Assembly: GCF_029193885.1 (NCBI RefSeq)
Contig: NZ_JARFVB010000018.1
Span: 1-64,000 of the forward strand
Origin: Flagellimonas yonaguniensis
GTDB lineage: Bacteria > Bacteroidota > Bacteroidia > Flavobacteriales > Flavobacteriaceae
DNA: 64,000 nt
Reading direction: 5' to 3'
In this document: piece by piece, positions 42,200 through 50,088 of the stretch
Numbering within the stretch: position 1 is the stretch's first letter
Layout: every line of letters starts with the position of its first letter
The notes under the pieces: model-generated
What the model was told of the DNA's origin: nothing
Databases searched by the model: none
What the model saw: the letters and a program-made list of their open reading frames with translations, nothing else
Position numbers and translations under genes: made by a program

Positions 42200-42223
42200 G
42201 CCCATCCGAATATTCGGATGGGC
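42200..42223. terminator. Terminator-like perfect palindrome
   Basis: GCCCATCCGAAT and ATTCGGATGGGC form a perfect 12-bp inverted repeat without a gap. An A-run (42191-42197) lies to the left, so on the minus strand it would end transcription of the remnant at 42244-42480. Confidence 0.65.
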
Positions 42224-42243
42224 CATTAAATGATTTGGATCAC

Positions 42244-42480
42244 TTAGAGCTCAAAGATCAGGATATCCTTTTCGATCTCCGACTTCCGCTGTTCCAAAGT
42301 CTTCTGCAACTGGGTGGTCACCAAATTGATGAGATTGCTGTTGGTGGTCTTGAACTCCAATCCATGGGAATCCCAGATGTAAAATGAACTGGAACCGTCT
42401 TGGTTGTAGTTGAACTTGGTGAGTTCTCCAAGGGTCTGGTTCAGGCGTTCCCTATGGTCGCCAAGCCTCTCAACTTTTCA
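42244..42480 (-). pseudogene. 3' remnant of an element gene
   Basis: On the minus strand a frame runs from about 42480 to a TAA at 42244-42246: VERLGDHRERLNQTLGEL, then FNYNQDGSSSFYIWDSHGLEF, then LQKTLEQRKSEIEKDILIFEL. It is clearly protein-like but has no start; the upstream part is replaced by a plus-strand transposase tail. A terminator follows the stop. The family is not recognised with certainty. Confidence 0.55.
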
Positions 42481-42716
42481 AACTTCTGGATCCGGCTGTC
42501 GATGCTGCCGTGGCACACAATAGGGAGTACAGTCTGTATGCACAACGTAAAAAACTTGAGGGAAAACCTTATTTCTTGATAATGAACAATGTCTCCAATA
42601 AAATTTTAACAACTGTTTACGGAGTGGTCCAAAGTAGGAGACCATACGATATCAACCATATTTGCGTTGATCCTAGAAATATAACTAGGACAAACTTGCC
42701 ATTAAAGGTAAATTAA
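42468..42716 (+). pseudogene. C-terminal remnant of an IS110-like transposase
   Basis: The plus-strand frame reads QLFKLLDPAVDAAVAHNREY, then RKKLEGKPYFLIMNNVSNKIL and VYGVVQSRRPY. It resembles the tail of IS110/IS116-type transposases (Y-x-RK-x-x-GK ... N-x-x-x-NK-[IL] ... V-x-RRPY). No start or catalytic part remains. It abuts the minus-strand remnant head to head at about 42470, a recombination joint just before the mercury genes. Confidence 0.5.
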
Positions 42717-42736
42717 AAGAATCAATTTAAACGTAT

Positions 42737-42767
42737 TTAAGTATTTGCTTAATTTATTATACCTTTG
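42737..42767 (+). promoter_or_regulatory. Promoter/operator of arsR-merTP
   Basis: TTAAG-TATTTG-CTTAA (42737-42752) is a short palindrome of the ArsR-site type. A -7 element TACCTTTG follows at 42760-42767, 15 bp before the ATG of the regulator. Repression by the ArsR-like protein is likely. Confidence 0.55.
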
Positions 42768-42782
42768 TACTAAATTCATCCC

Positions 42783-43154
42783 ATGAAACTTGAAACTAGC
42801 TGCATTAGGGCAGAGGCCGATTACGTTCAAATACTACGCTGTAAAGAAGAATTGAACGCTGTATCAGCTTCCATCGAGGTAATAAGTAAGGTTATGGCAC
42901 TGGCCGGTAATAAGGTTCGTTTTAAAATGTTGTATCTGCTGCAACGGGAAAACGAATTATGCCCTTGTGACTTTGCGGATATTCTGGAAATGAGCGTTCC
43001 CGCTATTTCCCAGCATTTACGTAAGATGAAGGATGTCAATGTCATTTCTACCCGTAGAGATGGTCAAACCATCTTTTATCGAATTTCAGAGGAGAATAAA
43101 GCTTTTTTGACTACTATTTTAAGTAATGTAGCACCTGAAAGAAAAACTGCATAA
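42783..43154 (+). CDS. ArsR/SmtB-family metal-responsive repressor
   Basis: The 123-residue winged-helix protein shows the metal-binding ELCPCDFADIL motif in the alpha-3 helix and the recognition segment SVPAISQHLRKMKD. Additional Cys residues near the N-terminus (C6, C19) could complete a soft-metal site, as in CadC-like and mercury-responsive members. It starts a three-gene operon with merTP (1-bp gap) and the GDCCVxC gene, so it most likely responds to Hg(II). Confidence 0.9.
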   Translation: MKLETSCIRAEADYVQILRCKEELNAVSASIEVISKVMALAGNKVRFKMLYLLQRENELCPCDFADILEMSVPAISQHLRKMKDVNVISTRRDGQTIFYRISEENKAFLTTILSNVAPERKTA

Positions 43155-43155
43155 A

Positions 43156-43758
43156 ATGAAAAAAACAATGACATCAAATCGAACTGCTTTTGCTGGGTTG
43201 TTTTCGGCTATCGTAGCTTCTCTATGTTGCATAACTCCTGTTTTGGCGTTGCTTTCCGGAACTACGGGTGTTGCCTCTACCTTTTCTTGGGTAGAACCCT
43301 ATAGGCCTATTTTGGTAGGTTTGACCGTTTTGATTCTTGGTTTTGCCTGGTATAAAAAATTAAAGCCACGTCCACAGGATATTGATTGCGCCTGTGATGA
43401 TGACAAACCTAAATTCATCCAATCAAAAACATTCTTGTTTTTGGTGACCATTTTTGCTGGTATTATGTTGGCGTTTCCTTATTACTCGCATTTGCTCTTT
43501 CCCAACTCAAGCGTTAAGAAAAAGGTCCTTTACGTATCCGAAAACAATGTAGGTGAATTGAACTATTCCATTCAGGGGATGACCTGTACAGGTTGCGAAG
43601 CCCATATTGAAAACAAAGTCAATCAATTGCAAGGTATTTTGGAAGTAGATGCAAACTACGAAAAATCTAGTGCTTTGGTGAAGTATGACAAGGGTAAGGT
43701 AACACCTGATGAAATAGCTACCGCCATTAGAAAAACCGGTTACAAAATCATTGAATAA
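43156..43758 (+). CDS. Mercuric transport fusion MerTP
   Basis: The first part (about 1-125) is a MerT-like membrane domain with the Cys pair in ASLCCITPVLALLSG in the first helix and two further helices. A cytoplasmic CAC pair (IDCACDDDK) lies between helices. The C-terminal part (about 135-200) is a MerP-like HMA domain with GMTCTGCEAH. The protein imports Hg(II) to hand it to a reductase; no merA is in the window. The stop overlaps the start of the next gene by 1 bp. Confidence 0.92.
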   Translation: MKKTMTSNRTAFAGLFSAIVASLCCITPVLALLSGTTGVASTFSWVEPYRPILVGLTVLILGFAWYKKLKPRPQDIDCACDDDKPKFIQSKTFLFLVTIFAGIMLAFPYYSHLLFPNSSVKKKVLYVSENNVGELNYSIQGMTCTGCEAHIENKVNQLQGILEVDANYEKSSALVKYDKGKVTPDEIATAIRKTGYKIIE

Positions 43759-43967
43759 TGGAGGTTATCTTAAAATCCACTCTTACTTGCCCGAACTGTG
43801 GGCATCAAAAAGAAGAAGAAATGCCGACAACGGCCTGTAAATTCTTCTACGACTGTGAGAATTGTAATAAAGTACTAAAACCCAAAGAGGGAGATTGTTG
43901 TGTTTTTTGTTCTTATGGTTCAGTGGCCTGTCCTCCCATACAATCTGGCACTGGTTGCTGTAATTAA
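43758..43967 (+). CDS. GDCCVxC-domain heavy-metal protein
   Basis: The 69-residue protein is very Cys-rich: CPNCGH at the start, CENCNKVLKP in the middle, the signature GDCCVFC, and GTGCCN at the end. This family is known beside mercury genes in many bacteria and may bind Hg(II) in the cytoplasm. It is the last gene of the arsR-merTP operon. The 200 bp after it hold no gene, only the repeat scar. Confidence 0.9.
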   Translation: MEVILKSTLTCPNCGHQKEEEMPTTACKFFYDCENCNKVLKPKEGDCCVFCSYGSVACPPIQSGTGCCN

Positions 43968-44091
43968 TGATTTTGACTGACTCAATAATCTAAAGTTCTA
44001 TGGTGCTATGGACACTTTTACGATAACAATTTTGCTTAATTCTTTAAAGAAATTTGGTTTTTAATAGAGTATATAAATAGGGACAAAGGAG

Positions 44092-44150
44092 CGGCTTTAT
44101 GCCGTCCCTTGTCCGGCAAATTTTTGCGGGCTTAGCTTTCGATGATATTG
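44092..44150. repeat. Truncated leader copy C (scar next to integrase)
   Basis: This stretch contains CGGCTTTATGCCGTCCC and GTCCGGCAAA, then TTTGCGGGCTTA and CTTTCGA. It matches the parB upstream region (22580-22640) closely. The half that would lead into a minus-strand gene (GGAATAAAAAGTGAC and start codon) is missing, and plus-strand mercury genes lie there instead. Confidence 0.6.
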
Positions 44151-44167
44151 GTTAAGGCGATATTCTT

Positions 44168-45424
44168 TTACAGATTAATAATGCCCCTTTCCCTTGTATT
44201 GTTGGAAAAGCTCAATGCCCTTCTCAGTCCGCTCATATCCGAACTGATTTTTTCTTCCAAGACCCTTGCATAGACCTGAGTGGTCGAAATCTTGGTGTGG
44301 CCCAGCATTTTTGAAACGGTTTCTATGGGAACACCATTCGATAGTGTTACCGTGGTGGCAAATGTATGCCGGGCCGAATGAAAGGTAAGGTTCTTGGAAA
44401 TCCCCAATAAGGCTGTTATTTCCTTTAAATAGGCATTTGTTTTTTGGTTTGAATATACCGGAAGTAATTTACCTTGGTTCAAATGGGGATGGTCCTCATA
44501 TTTTTCCAGAATCTGCTTTGCGACTTCAAGTAGTGGGATTTTTACGGGTTGTTCATTTTTTTCACGTTGGGTAAAAATCCAACGTTCTCCATCAATACCA
44601 ACCACGATATTGCTTTTGTCCAACAACCTGACATCCGTATATGACAATCCGGTATAACATGAAAACACGAAAATGTCCCGTACTATACCATATCCCTTGT
44701 CCTCAATATCGGCCTCTTGGAAAAGCTTCAGCTCCTCTTGGGACAGAAATTCCTTTTTATATCTCTTGAATTTAAGTTTATACCTGGTAAATGGATTTTT
44801 TTCCAGCCATTCAAGATCCATGGCCAGATTCATCAATTTACGCAGCCTTTCCAAATGTTTCATAACACCGTTATTGTTCAAAGGGTTTGAATTTTGGAGG
44901 GATGGCCCTTTTCTCAGATACTGTTCAAAGTCAATGATGAAACTGTACTTCAGATGCTTTAGGTATATATCATTGGTCTTCTTTTCCCTAACAAGAAACC
45001 TTCGAATATAATTTTCGGTGGTATAGTAATTCTTCAGCGTCCCCGGTTTGAGTACGCCTTTCATATTTTGGTTGTGGTACGCCACTAATTCCAATAAAGT
45101 TTTATGTCTTTCGTCATGCCCGACGAACCTAGCCTTTATGGATTTTGCCGTAACCAACTCAAATTCAGCGGATAACTGTTTGTGGCATTGTAGTAATTTG
45201 GCATATACCTGGTCCAGATAGGTGTTCAATGCCTTGCCCTCAGGTGTCCTGGAGGTGGTTTTCTTCGCTTTGGTGTCCCAATAGGTAACCGATGTTTGTC
45301 GTTGTAAACTGATTTCTGCACGTTTTCCATCAACCGTTACACGTGCATAAATTGGGGCCGAATCCCCGTTTCTCTTGGCTATATTAAGCCAAAAATGGAT
45401 GCTAAAAGTTCTTGTAGTGCCCAT
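44168..45424 (-). CDS. Tyrosine recombinase / integrase of the element
   Basis: The enzyme integrates and excises the element. The 418-residue protein has the N-terminal arm-binding domain of Bacteroidota integrases (FSIHFWLNIAKRNGDSAPIYARVTVDGKRAEISL), a SAM-like core-binding domain (about 105-200), and a catalytic domain with HSARHTFAT, LGHTKISTTQVYARV as boxes including the Tyr nucleophile. The first Arg box reads CYTGLSYTDV, a Ser variant common in this group. It stands right next to the 3' end of tRNA-Pro, the likely attachment site, and is preceded by direct repeats that may be arm sites. Confidence 0.92.
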   Translation of the reverse strand: MGTTRTFSIHFWLNIAKRNGDSAPIYARVTVDGKRAEISLQRQTSVTYWDTKAKKTTSRTPEGKALNTYLDQVYAKLLQCHKQLSAEFELVTAKSIKARFVGHDERHKTLLELVAYHNQNMKGVLKPGTLKNYYTTENYIRRFLVREKKTNDIYLKHLKYSFIIDFEQYLRKGPSLQNSNPLNNNGVMKHLERLRKLMNLAMDLEWLEKNPFTRYKLKFKRYKKEFLSQEELKLFQEADIEDKGYGIVRDIFVFSCYTGLSYTDVRLLDKSNIVVGIDGERWIFTQREKNEQPVKIPLLEVAKQILEKYEDHPHLNQGKLLPVYSNQKTNAYLKEITALLGISKNLTFHSARHTFATTVTLSNGVPIETVSKMLGHTKISTTQVYARVLEEKISSDMSGLRRALSFSNNTRERGIINL

Positions 45425-45459
45425 AGACTCTCACTTTAAGTTAATACTCGATTTGATAT

Positions 45460-45488
45460 CGAAAGTCAAATCGAAGCGAAAGTCAAAT
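45460..45488. repeat. Direct repeats near the integrase start
   Basis: CGAAAGTCAAAT occurs twice, at 45460-45471 and 45477-45488, 17 bp apart. Their place between the integrase gene and the tRNA att region fits arm-type binding sites for the recombinase or an excision factor. Confidence 0.45.
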
Positions 45489-45569
45489 GCTAAGGAGTTA
45501 CCAATGTAGTGAAAAAATCCGGTCGAAAAAAGGTAACCGAATAGGTAACTTTTGTTTTGATTTTAAAGC

Positions 45570-45619
45570 TAACTGTATGATATCAAAAAAAATGAAATCA
45601 ATTGAAAATCATACAGTTA
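45570..45619. repeat. Inverted repeat at the element end
   Basis: TAACTGTATGAT (45570-45581) and ATCATACAGTTA (45608-45619) form a perfect 12-bp inverted repeat with 26 bp between them, 33 bp from the tRNA-Pro gene. It could be a protein site at the element end or a weak terminator (T-run after the right arm). Confidence 0.45.
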
Positions 45620-45629
45620 ACTTTTTATT

Positions 45630-45645
45630 GGTGTCTATTGACACC
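45630..45645 (-). terminator. Likely terminator of the tRNA genes
   Basis: GGTGTC-TATT-GACACC is a 6-bp hairpin 8 bp past the 3' end of tRNA-Pro on the minus strand. The following minus-strand bases read CAATAAAAAG, so the T-run is poor. Confidence 0.4.
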
Positions 45646-45652
45646 CTCTTTG

Positions 45653-45727
45653 TCGGGGTGGCAGGATTCGAACCTGCGACCTCCTGCTCCCAAAGCAGGC
45701 GCGATAACCGGGCTACGCTACACCCCG
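45653..45727 (-). tRNA. tRNA-Pro (TGG)
   Basis: Read on the minus strand, the 75-nt gene has acceptor CGGGGTG paired with CACCCCG plus A73. The anticodon loop is TTTGGGA with anticodon TGG, between CTGCT/AGCAG stems. The T-arm has GGTTCGAATCC. CCA is not encoded. Its 3' end faces the integrase, so it is the probable attachment site. Confidence 0.95.
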
Positions 45728-45744
45728 AAGTATGTTGGAAAAAG

Positions 45745-45828
45745 CGGAGAGACCGGGACTCGAACCCGGGCAGCACTTACGCGCTGACAGATTAGCAATC
45801 TGCTCCGTTACCACTCCGGCACCTCTCC
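45745..45828 (-). tRNA. tRNA-Ser (GCT)
   Basis: The 84-nt minus-strand gene has acceptor GGAGAGG, a D-arm typical of type II tRNAs, the anticodon loop TTGCTAA (GCT), a long variable arm (CAGCGCGTAAGTGCTG) and the T-arm GGGTTCGAGTCCC. It lies 17 bp upstream of tRNA-Pro, probably in the same transcript. Confidence 0.95.
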
Positions 45829-45941
45829 AATCAATTTATTATGAACGTGCATTCTGAAAATGCGGATGCAAATGTACCTTTTCAGATGTAAGATCGCAAC
45901 TATTTTTACACTTTTTTATTGGAACTTTTAGCACACCCCTG

Positions 45942-47978
45942 CTATTCAGGATATTCCACCCGCAAATGATAGATATTTGTGAGCTTTAGCTTGAGCACTT
46001 TCTTTACCATTTCTATTTCCTTGAGCGTAATGTTGGCATTTAAATACTGATTCGCCTGCATTTGGCCCTTTACAATCTTTTCCACAAACTCATCAATTAT
46101 GGCATAGGTTGGGTTCTTTAAGCTTTTGGAAGCTGCTTCCACAGCATCGGACATCATTAAAATAGCTGTTTCCTTGGAAAAAGGAATCGGTCCTGGATAT
46201 TTAAAATCTTCCATATCCACATCTTGATCTAACTCTTGTTGCTTTTTGTAGAAATAGTATACCAAGGTGGTCCCATGGTGGGTCCTGATAAAATCAATGA
46301 CCCGATCTGGAAGATTGTTTTTTCTAGCTATCTCTATCCCGTTTATGACGTGATCAATAATGATCTTCGCGCTTTCCTTCGGTGGAAGGTCATCGTGGGG
46401 GTTGACACTGGTTATCTGATTTTCCGTAAAATATGTTGGACGCTCCATTTTACCTATGTCGTGGTACAGTGCCCCTACTCTTACCAACATTGCATTGGCC
46501 CTAATTTCATTGGCCGCGGCTTCAGCCAGGTTTGCAACTTGCAATGAGTGGTGGAAGGTCCCTGGTGCCTTGTCCGAAAGCTCCTTGAGCAATTTAGAGT
46601 TGGTATCCGAAAGTTCCAACAAGGATACATCAGAAACAAGCCCGAATATTTTCTCGAACATATAGATCAGTGGTTGTGCAAATAATGTCAACAATCCGTT
46701 CAAAATGAAAACCCCGAACAATATCCACTCAATGTTTTCCAGATTACCTTCATGAATGGCATGAAAGGCAAAATACCCGACGATATAAATCAACGTAATC
46801 TGTCCGACCGAAATAAATAGATTGGCCCTCTTGTACAGCTCAGAAGCTGTTAGAATGGTAACGATACCCGCAATGATCTGTAGAAAAATGTATTCAAAAC
46901 TGTTGGGCACCACAAAACCAAGAATCAATACCGTGAGCACATGGACAAACAGCCCCAGCCTCGCATCAAAAAAGTTTTTCAAGATCAATGGCAAAATGCA
47001 CAGTGGAACCATATAGATATAGTTCTCGTAATGCTTGACCATCAAGGTGGTGGCGATCACCATCAACAAGATATTGAAGAAAATGAAGGTTATCTTGTTA
47101 TTGTTCTGGAAGATTTCGTTCCTATAGCGTTTTAGAAACAAAAACAGCATAATGAGCACCAATGCCACCAATATGATATAGCCCAATAAAATGAAGTAGT
47201 AATTGCTGCCCATCCAAAGTTCGGATTCATATTCATCTTTAAGGGAGCTCAATATTTTAAAGTCCTCATTCTCCACTATTTCTCCCTTGGCAATGATCAA
47301 TTGGCCTTGATCCACCTCTCCACGGGTATAGGAAATCTTGGAAAGCTCATCATTGAGAGCGCTTTCCGTAAGAACCTCATCATAAAAAAGGTTGGCCTTA
47401 AGGCTATTCTTGATTATGGATTGCAAACGATTTCCGCCATCAACATTCACTTCGGCAAAAAGCTCGGCTACCTTCTTTTTGGCCTGTTCCAAACTTAAAT
47501 AATCACTTGGCGAAATAGGTTGTGCCTGATTGCTCTTTACCACCACGGTGGATGCCGATTGTGGCAGATTTTGAAAAACCCCGTGCACATATACCTCGTC
47601 GATGATTTCTTCAGAGGCAGTTCTCAAGGACTGTCGCTGTGATGATGAAAAATTTTCCGATTGAAAAACTGAATTGAGCTCTTGCTGCACTTCACTTTCC
47701 ATCTCGGAAACCAGTGATGCGTTATAGGTGTAATAATCCGTTTTGTTGCTTCGAATGGAAGATTGTTCCTCCTGTATCTCTTCCTGGGTCTTTTGTATGG
47801 AAAAATCCATGGGAGCATACAGGTTCTCGTACTGCCATGGCTTACCCTTTTGAAATTCGTATTTGAACTTCCCTCCTTTTGGAAAAAAAAACACGATCAG
47901 TGCCACTGACACCACATACAGGAAGTACTTGTAGACCAGTGATTGGTGTTTGTATACGTTATCCAAAGTTTTTCCCAT
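45942..47978 (-). CDS. 7TM-HD family phosphohydrolase (PgpH-like, c-di-AMP phosphodiesterase)
   Basis: PgpH-type proteins degrade c-di-AMP at the inner membrane. The 678-residue protein has an N-terminal membrane anchor (FLYVVSVALIVFFF), an extracytoplasmic 7TMR-HDED domain (about 40-265), seven membrane helices (about 270-440), and a cytoplasmic HD domain with HSLQVANLAEAAA, ALYHDIGK, and RTHHGTTLVYYFY. Start MGKTLDNVYKHQS. It is transcribed toward the tRNA genes and divergently from the thiolase. It belongs to the chromosome proper. Confidence 0.9.
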   Translation of the reverse strand: MGKTLDNVYKHQSLVYKYFLYVVSVALIVFFFPKGGKFKYEFQKGKPWQYENLYAPMDFSIQKTQEEIQEEQSSIRSNKTDYYTYNASLVSEMESEVQQELNSVFQSENFSSSQRQSLRTASEEIIDEVYVHGVFQNLPQSASTVVVKSNQAQPISPSDYLSLEQAKKKVAELFAEVNVDGGNRLQSIIKNSLKANLFYDEVLTESALNDELSKISYTRGEVDQGQLIIAKGEIVENEDFKILSSLKDEYESELWMGSNYYFILLGYIILVALVLIMLFLFLKRYRNEIFQNNNKITFIFFNILLMVIATTLMVKHYENYIYMVPLCILPLILKNFFDARLGLFVHVLTVLILGFVVPNSFEYIFLQIIAGIVTILTASELYKRANLFISVGQITLIYIVGYFAFHAIHEGNLENIEWILFGVFILNGLLTLFAQPLIYMFEKIFGLVSDVSLLELSDTNSKLLKELSDKAPGTFHHSLQVANLAEAAANEIRANAMLVRVGALYHDIGKMERPTYFTENQITSVNPHDDLPPKESAKIIIDHVINGIEIARKNNLPDRVIDFIRTHHGTTLVYYFYKKQQELDQDVDMEDFKYPGPIPFSKETAILMMSDAVEAASKSLKNPTYAIIDEFVEKIVKGQMQANQYLNANITLKEIEMVKKVLKLKLTNIYHLRVEYPE

Positions 47979-48092
47979 TCCGTAAAACTGTTAGCATCAA
48001 AAATAGAAAATATAAATTAAGAAGTCAGTTGGTCGAGCTCCTTATCGGTTTGCATTTAAATTTAGTATTTTCGCAGGAGTAAAAATGCACAT

Positions 48093-49268
48093 ATGAAAAA
48101 AGTAGTGATCGTTTCTGCCGCAAGAACCCCTATTGGAAGTTTTATGGGAGCTTTATCCAGCGTTCCAGCTCCAAAATTGGGTGCTGTGGCAATCAAGGGA
48201 GCATTGGACAAGATAAGTCTCAAGCCCGAACTTGTGGAAGAAGTATTAATGGGCAATGTAGTCCAAGCGGGCACTGGGCAGGCACCAGCTAGACAAGCTG
48301 CGATTTTTGCAGGAATTCCCAATACCGTACCTTGTACGACCGTGAACAAGGTGTGTTCCTCCGGAATGAAAACGATTATGCAAGGAGCGCAGTCCATTGC
48401 ATTGGGGGAAAACTCCATTGTAGTTGCCGGAGGGATGGAAAACATGAGTTTGATTCCGCATTACGCCTATATGAGAACCAGTACCAAGTTTGGTCCGGCA
48501 ACTTTGATAGATGGCATGCAGAAAGATGGATTGGTTGATGCCTATGACCAAAATGCCATGGGGGTATGTGCCGATGCATGTGCAACCAAATATAAATTCA
48601 GCAGGGAAGATCAAGATGCCTATGCCATTCAATCCTATATGCGTTCTGCTGAAGCATGGAAAAGTGGCAAGTTCGATAAGGAAGTGGTTCCCGTTGAAGT
48701 GCCTCAACGCAGAGGCGAACCTGTTATCGTCAGCGAAGATGAGGAATATAAAAACGTGAAATTGGAAAAAGTCCCCGCCTTAAGACCGGCCTTCTCCAAA
48801 GATGGCACCGTTACAGCTGCCAACGCCTCTACCATTAACGACGGGGCAGCCGCAGTGGTTTTGATGAGCGAGGACAAAGCTAAAGAACTTGGTCTGACCC
48901 CATTGGCCACCATCAAAGGTTATGCGGATGCTGCCCAAGAACCTGAATGGTTTACCACGGCTCCAGCGAAAGCACTCCCCAAAGCCCTGAATCGGGCTGG
49001 TGTATCCATTGAGGATATTGACTTTTTCGAGTTCAACGAAGCATTTTCAGTAGTGGGTCTGGCCAATATGAAAATTCTTGGTCTTAACGATACCAATGTA
49101 AATGTAAACGGTGGGGCGGTTTCCCTTGGACACCCGCTAGGTTGTTCAGGAGCGCGAATTACCATCACATTGTTGAATATATTGGAACAGAACAATGCCA
49201 AATTGGGAGCTGCGGCCATTTGTAATGGTGGAGGAGGTGCTTCATCCATTGTTTTGGAAAGAAATTAG
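48093..49268 (+). CDS. Acetyl-CoA C-acyltransferase (thiolase)
   Basis: This thiolase makes or cleaves acetoacetyl-CoA or longer 3-ketoacyl-CoA. The nucleophile C88 is in NKVCSSGMK, the [10 protein letters not shown] box with its His is near residue 348, and the second catalytic Cys is in CNGGGGAS near 378. The length of 391 is normal. Whether it is biosynthetic (AtoB) or beta-oxidation (FadA) cannot be told; no fadB lies next to it. The NlpC/P60 gene follows after 20 bp. Confidence 0.93.
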   Translation: MKKVVIVSAARTPIGSFMGALSSVPAPKLGAVAIKGALDKISLKPELVEEVLMGNVVQAGTGQAPARQAAIFAGIPNTVPCTTVNKVCSSGMKTIMQGAQSIALGENSIVVAGGMENMSLIPHYAYMRTSTKFGPATLIDGMQKDGLVDAYDQNAMGVCADACATKYKFSREDQDAYAIQSYMRSAEAWKSGKFDKEVVPVEVPQRRGEPVIVSEDEEYKNVKLEKVPALRPAFSKDGTVTAANASTINDGAAAVVLMSEDKAKELGLTPLATIKGYADAAQEPEWFTTAPAKALPKALNRAGVSIEDIDFFEFNEAFSVVGLANMKILGLNDTNVNVNGGAVSLGHPLGCSGARITITLLNILEQNNAKLGAAAICNGGGGASSIVLERN

Positions 49269-49288
49269 TGATTCAATCTGTACAGTAA

Positions 49289-50041
49289 ATGCAATATGGT
49301 ATTTGTCCTCTAAGTATTGTTCCCATTAGAGCAACCCCGGACGATTGTGCCGAAATGTCATCCCAATTATTATATGGGGAGCATTTCAAGGTTTTGGAGA
49401 GCAGGAAAAAATGGAGCAGGATCAGGACGGCTTATGACAAATTTGAAGGTTGGATTCCCAACAATCAACTTCAATTCATTACTGAGGACATCTACAACGA
49501 AATCAAGTCCCAAGAGCCACATGGAATATGCTCCGATATCATTTCACATATATGTACATCGGACGGTATGTTATTGCCTATCCTTATGGGCTCCATGATA
49601 GATTCATCTTCCTTGCTCGACCATGCTTTTGAAGGAAACGCCTGTACGGGCAAAAACCCAAAGGACAGTTTGGTGGATACAGCCATTATGTACTTAAAAG
49701 CACCCTATATCGCCGGAGGGAAAACTCCTTTTGGAATTGATTGTTCCGGCTTTACCCAAATGGTATACAAAATCAACGGATATTCGCTGGAGCGCACTGC
49801 GGAGGGACAATCCAAGCAAGGAGAGGCCTTGAGCTTCATTGAAGAAAGCGAGCCTGGTGATTTGGCTTTTTTCGATGACAATGAAGGTATTATAGACCAT
49901 GTTGGCATTATTTTAAAGGACAATTACATTATCCATGTCAACGGCCATGTACGTATTGACCGAATCGATCACACGGGCATCTTCAATTCCGAAGAAAAAC
50001 TGTATACCCATCAATTACGGGTCATAAAAAAAGTGATATAA
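49289..50041 (+). CDS. NlpC/P60 (C40) family peptidase with SH3 domain
   Basis: A peptidoglycan endopeptidase. The N-terminal bacterial SH3 domain (YGICPLSIVPIRATP, then WSRIRTAYDKFEGWIPNNQL) is followed by the C40 domain with the catalytic Cys in IDCSGFTQMVY, His in DHVGIIL and a third polar residue in HVNGHVRID. There is no obvious signal peptide at the first Met, as in other flavobacterial members, so export is unclear. It ends at a bidirectional terminator shared with the TPR gene. Confidence 0.9.
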   Translation: MQYGICPLSIVPIRATPDDCAEMSSQLLYGEHFKVLESRKKWSRIRTAYDKFEGWIPNNQLQFITEDIYNEIKSQEPHGICSDIISHICTSDGMLLPILMGSMIDSSSLLDHAFEGNACTGKNPKDSLVDTAIMYLKAPYIAGGKTPFGIDCSGFTQMVYKINGYSLERTAEGQSKQGEALSFIEESEPGDLAFFDDNEGIIDHVGIILKDNYIIHVNGHVRIDRIDHTGIFNSEEKLYTHQLRVIKKVI

Positions 50042-50044
50042 AAA

Positions 50045-50072
50045 AGCCCCGATGTATCGGGGCTCTTTTTTT
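50045..50072. terminator. Bidirectional terminator between NlpC/P60 and TPR genes
   Basis: AGCCCCGAT-GT-ATCGGGGCT forms a strong 9-bp stem, with a T-run on the right and an A-run on the left, between converging genes. Confidence 0.9.
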
Positions 50073-50088
50073 GTGGGAAGAATTTTGA

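Larger units (their letters stand above)
1..45652. mobile_element. Integrative/mobilizable element, right part (left end outside window)
   Basis: The sequence shows a tyrosine integrase next to the 3' end of a tRNA-Pro gene, a relaxase, a coupling protein, a BfmA-like protein, SSB, ParB, insertion-sequence pieces and metal-resistance cargo. To the right of the tRNA genes the content becomes housekeeping. Only mobilization genes are visible; no T4SS channel genes (TraA-Q type) lie in the window, so it could be a mobilizable element or an ICE whose tra genes lie further left. The right boundary at the tRNA is inferred from gene order; the matching att repeat at the left end cannot be seen. Confidence 0.65.

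Noticed and set aside
45441..45652. Ribosomal or other structural RNA next to the tRNA genes
   Set aside because: No rRNA-like conserved stretch; the space holds only short repeats and a weak hairpin.
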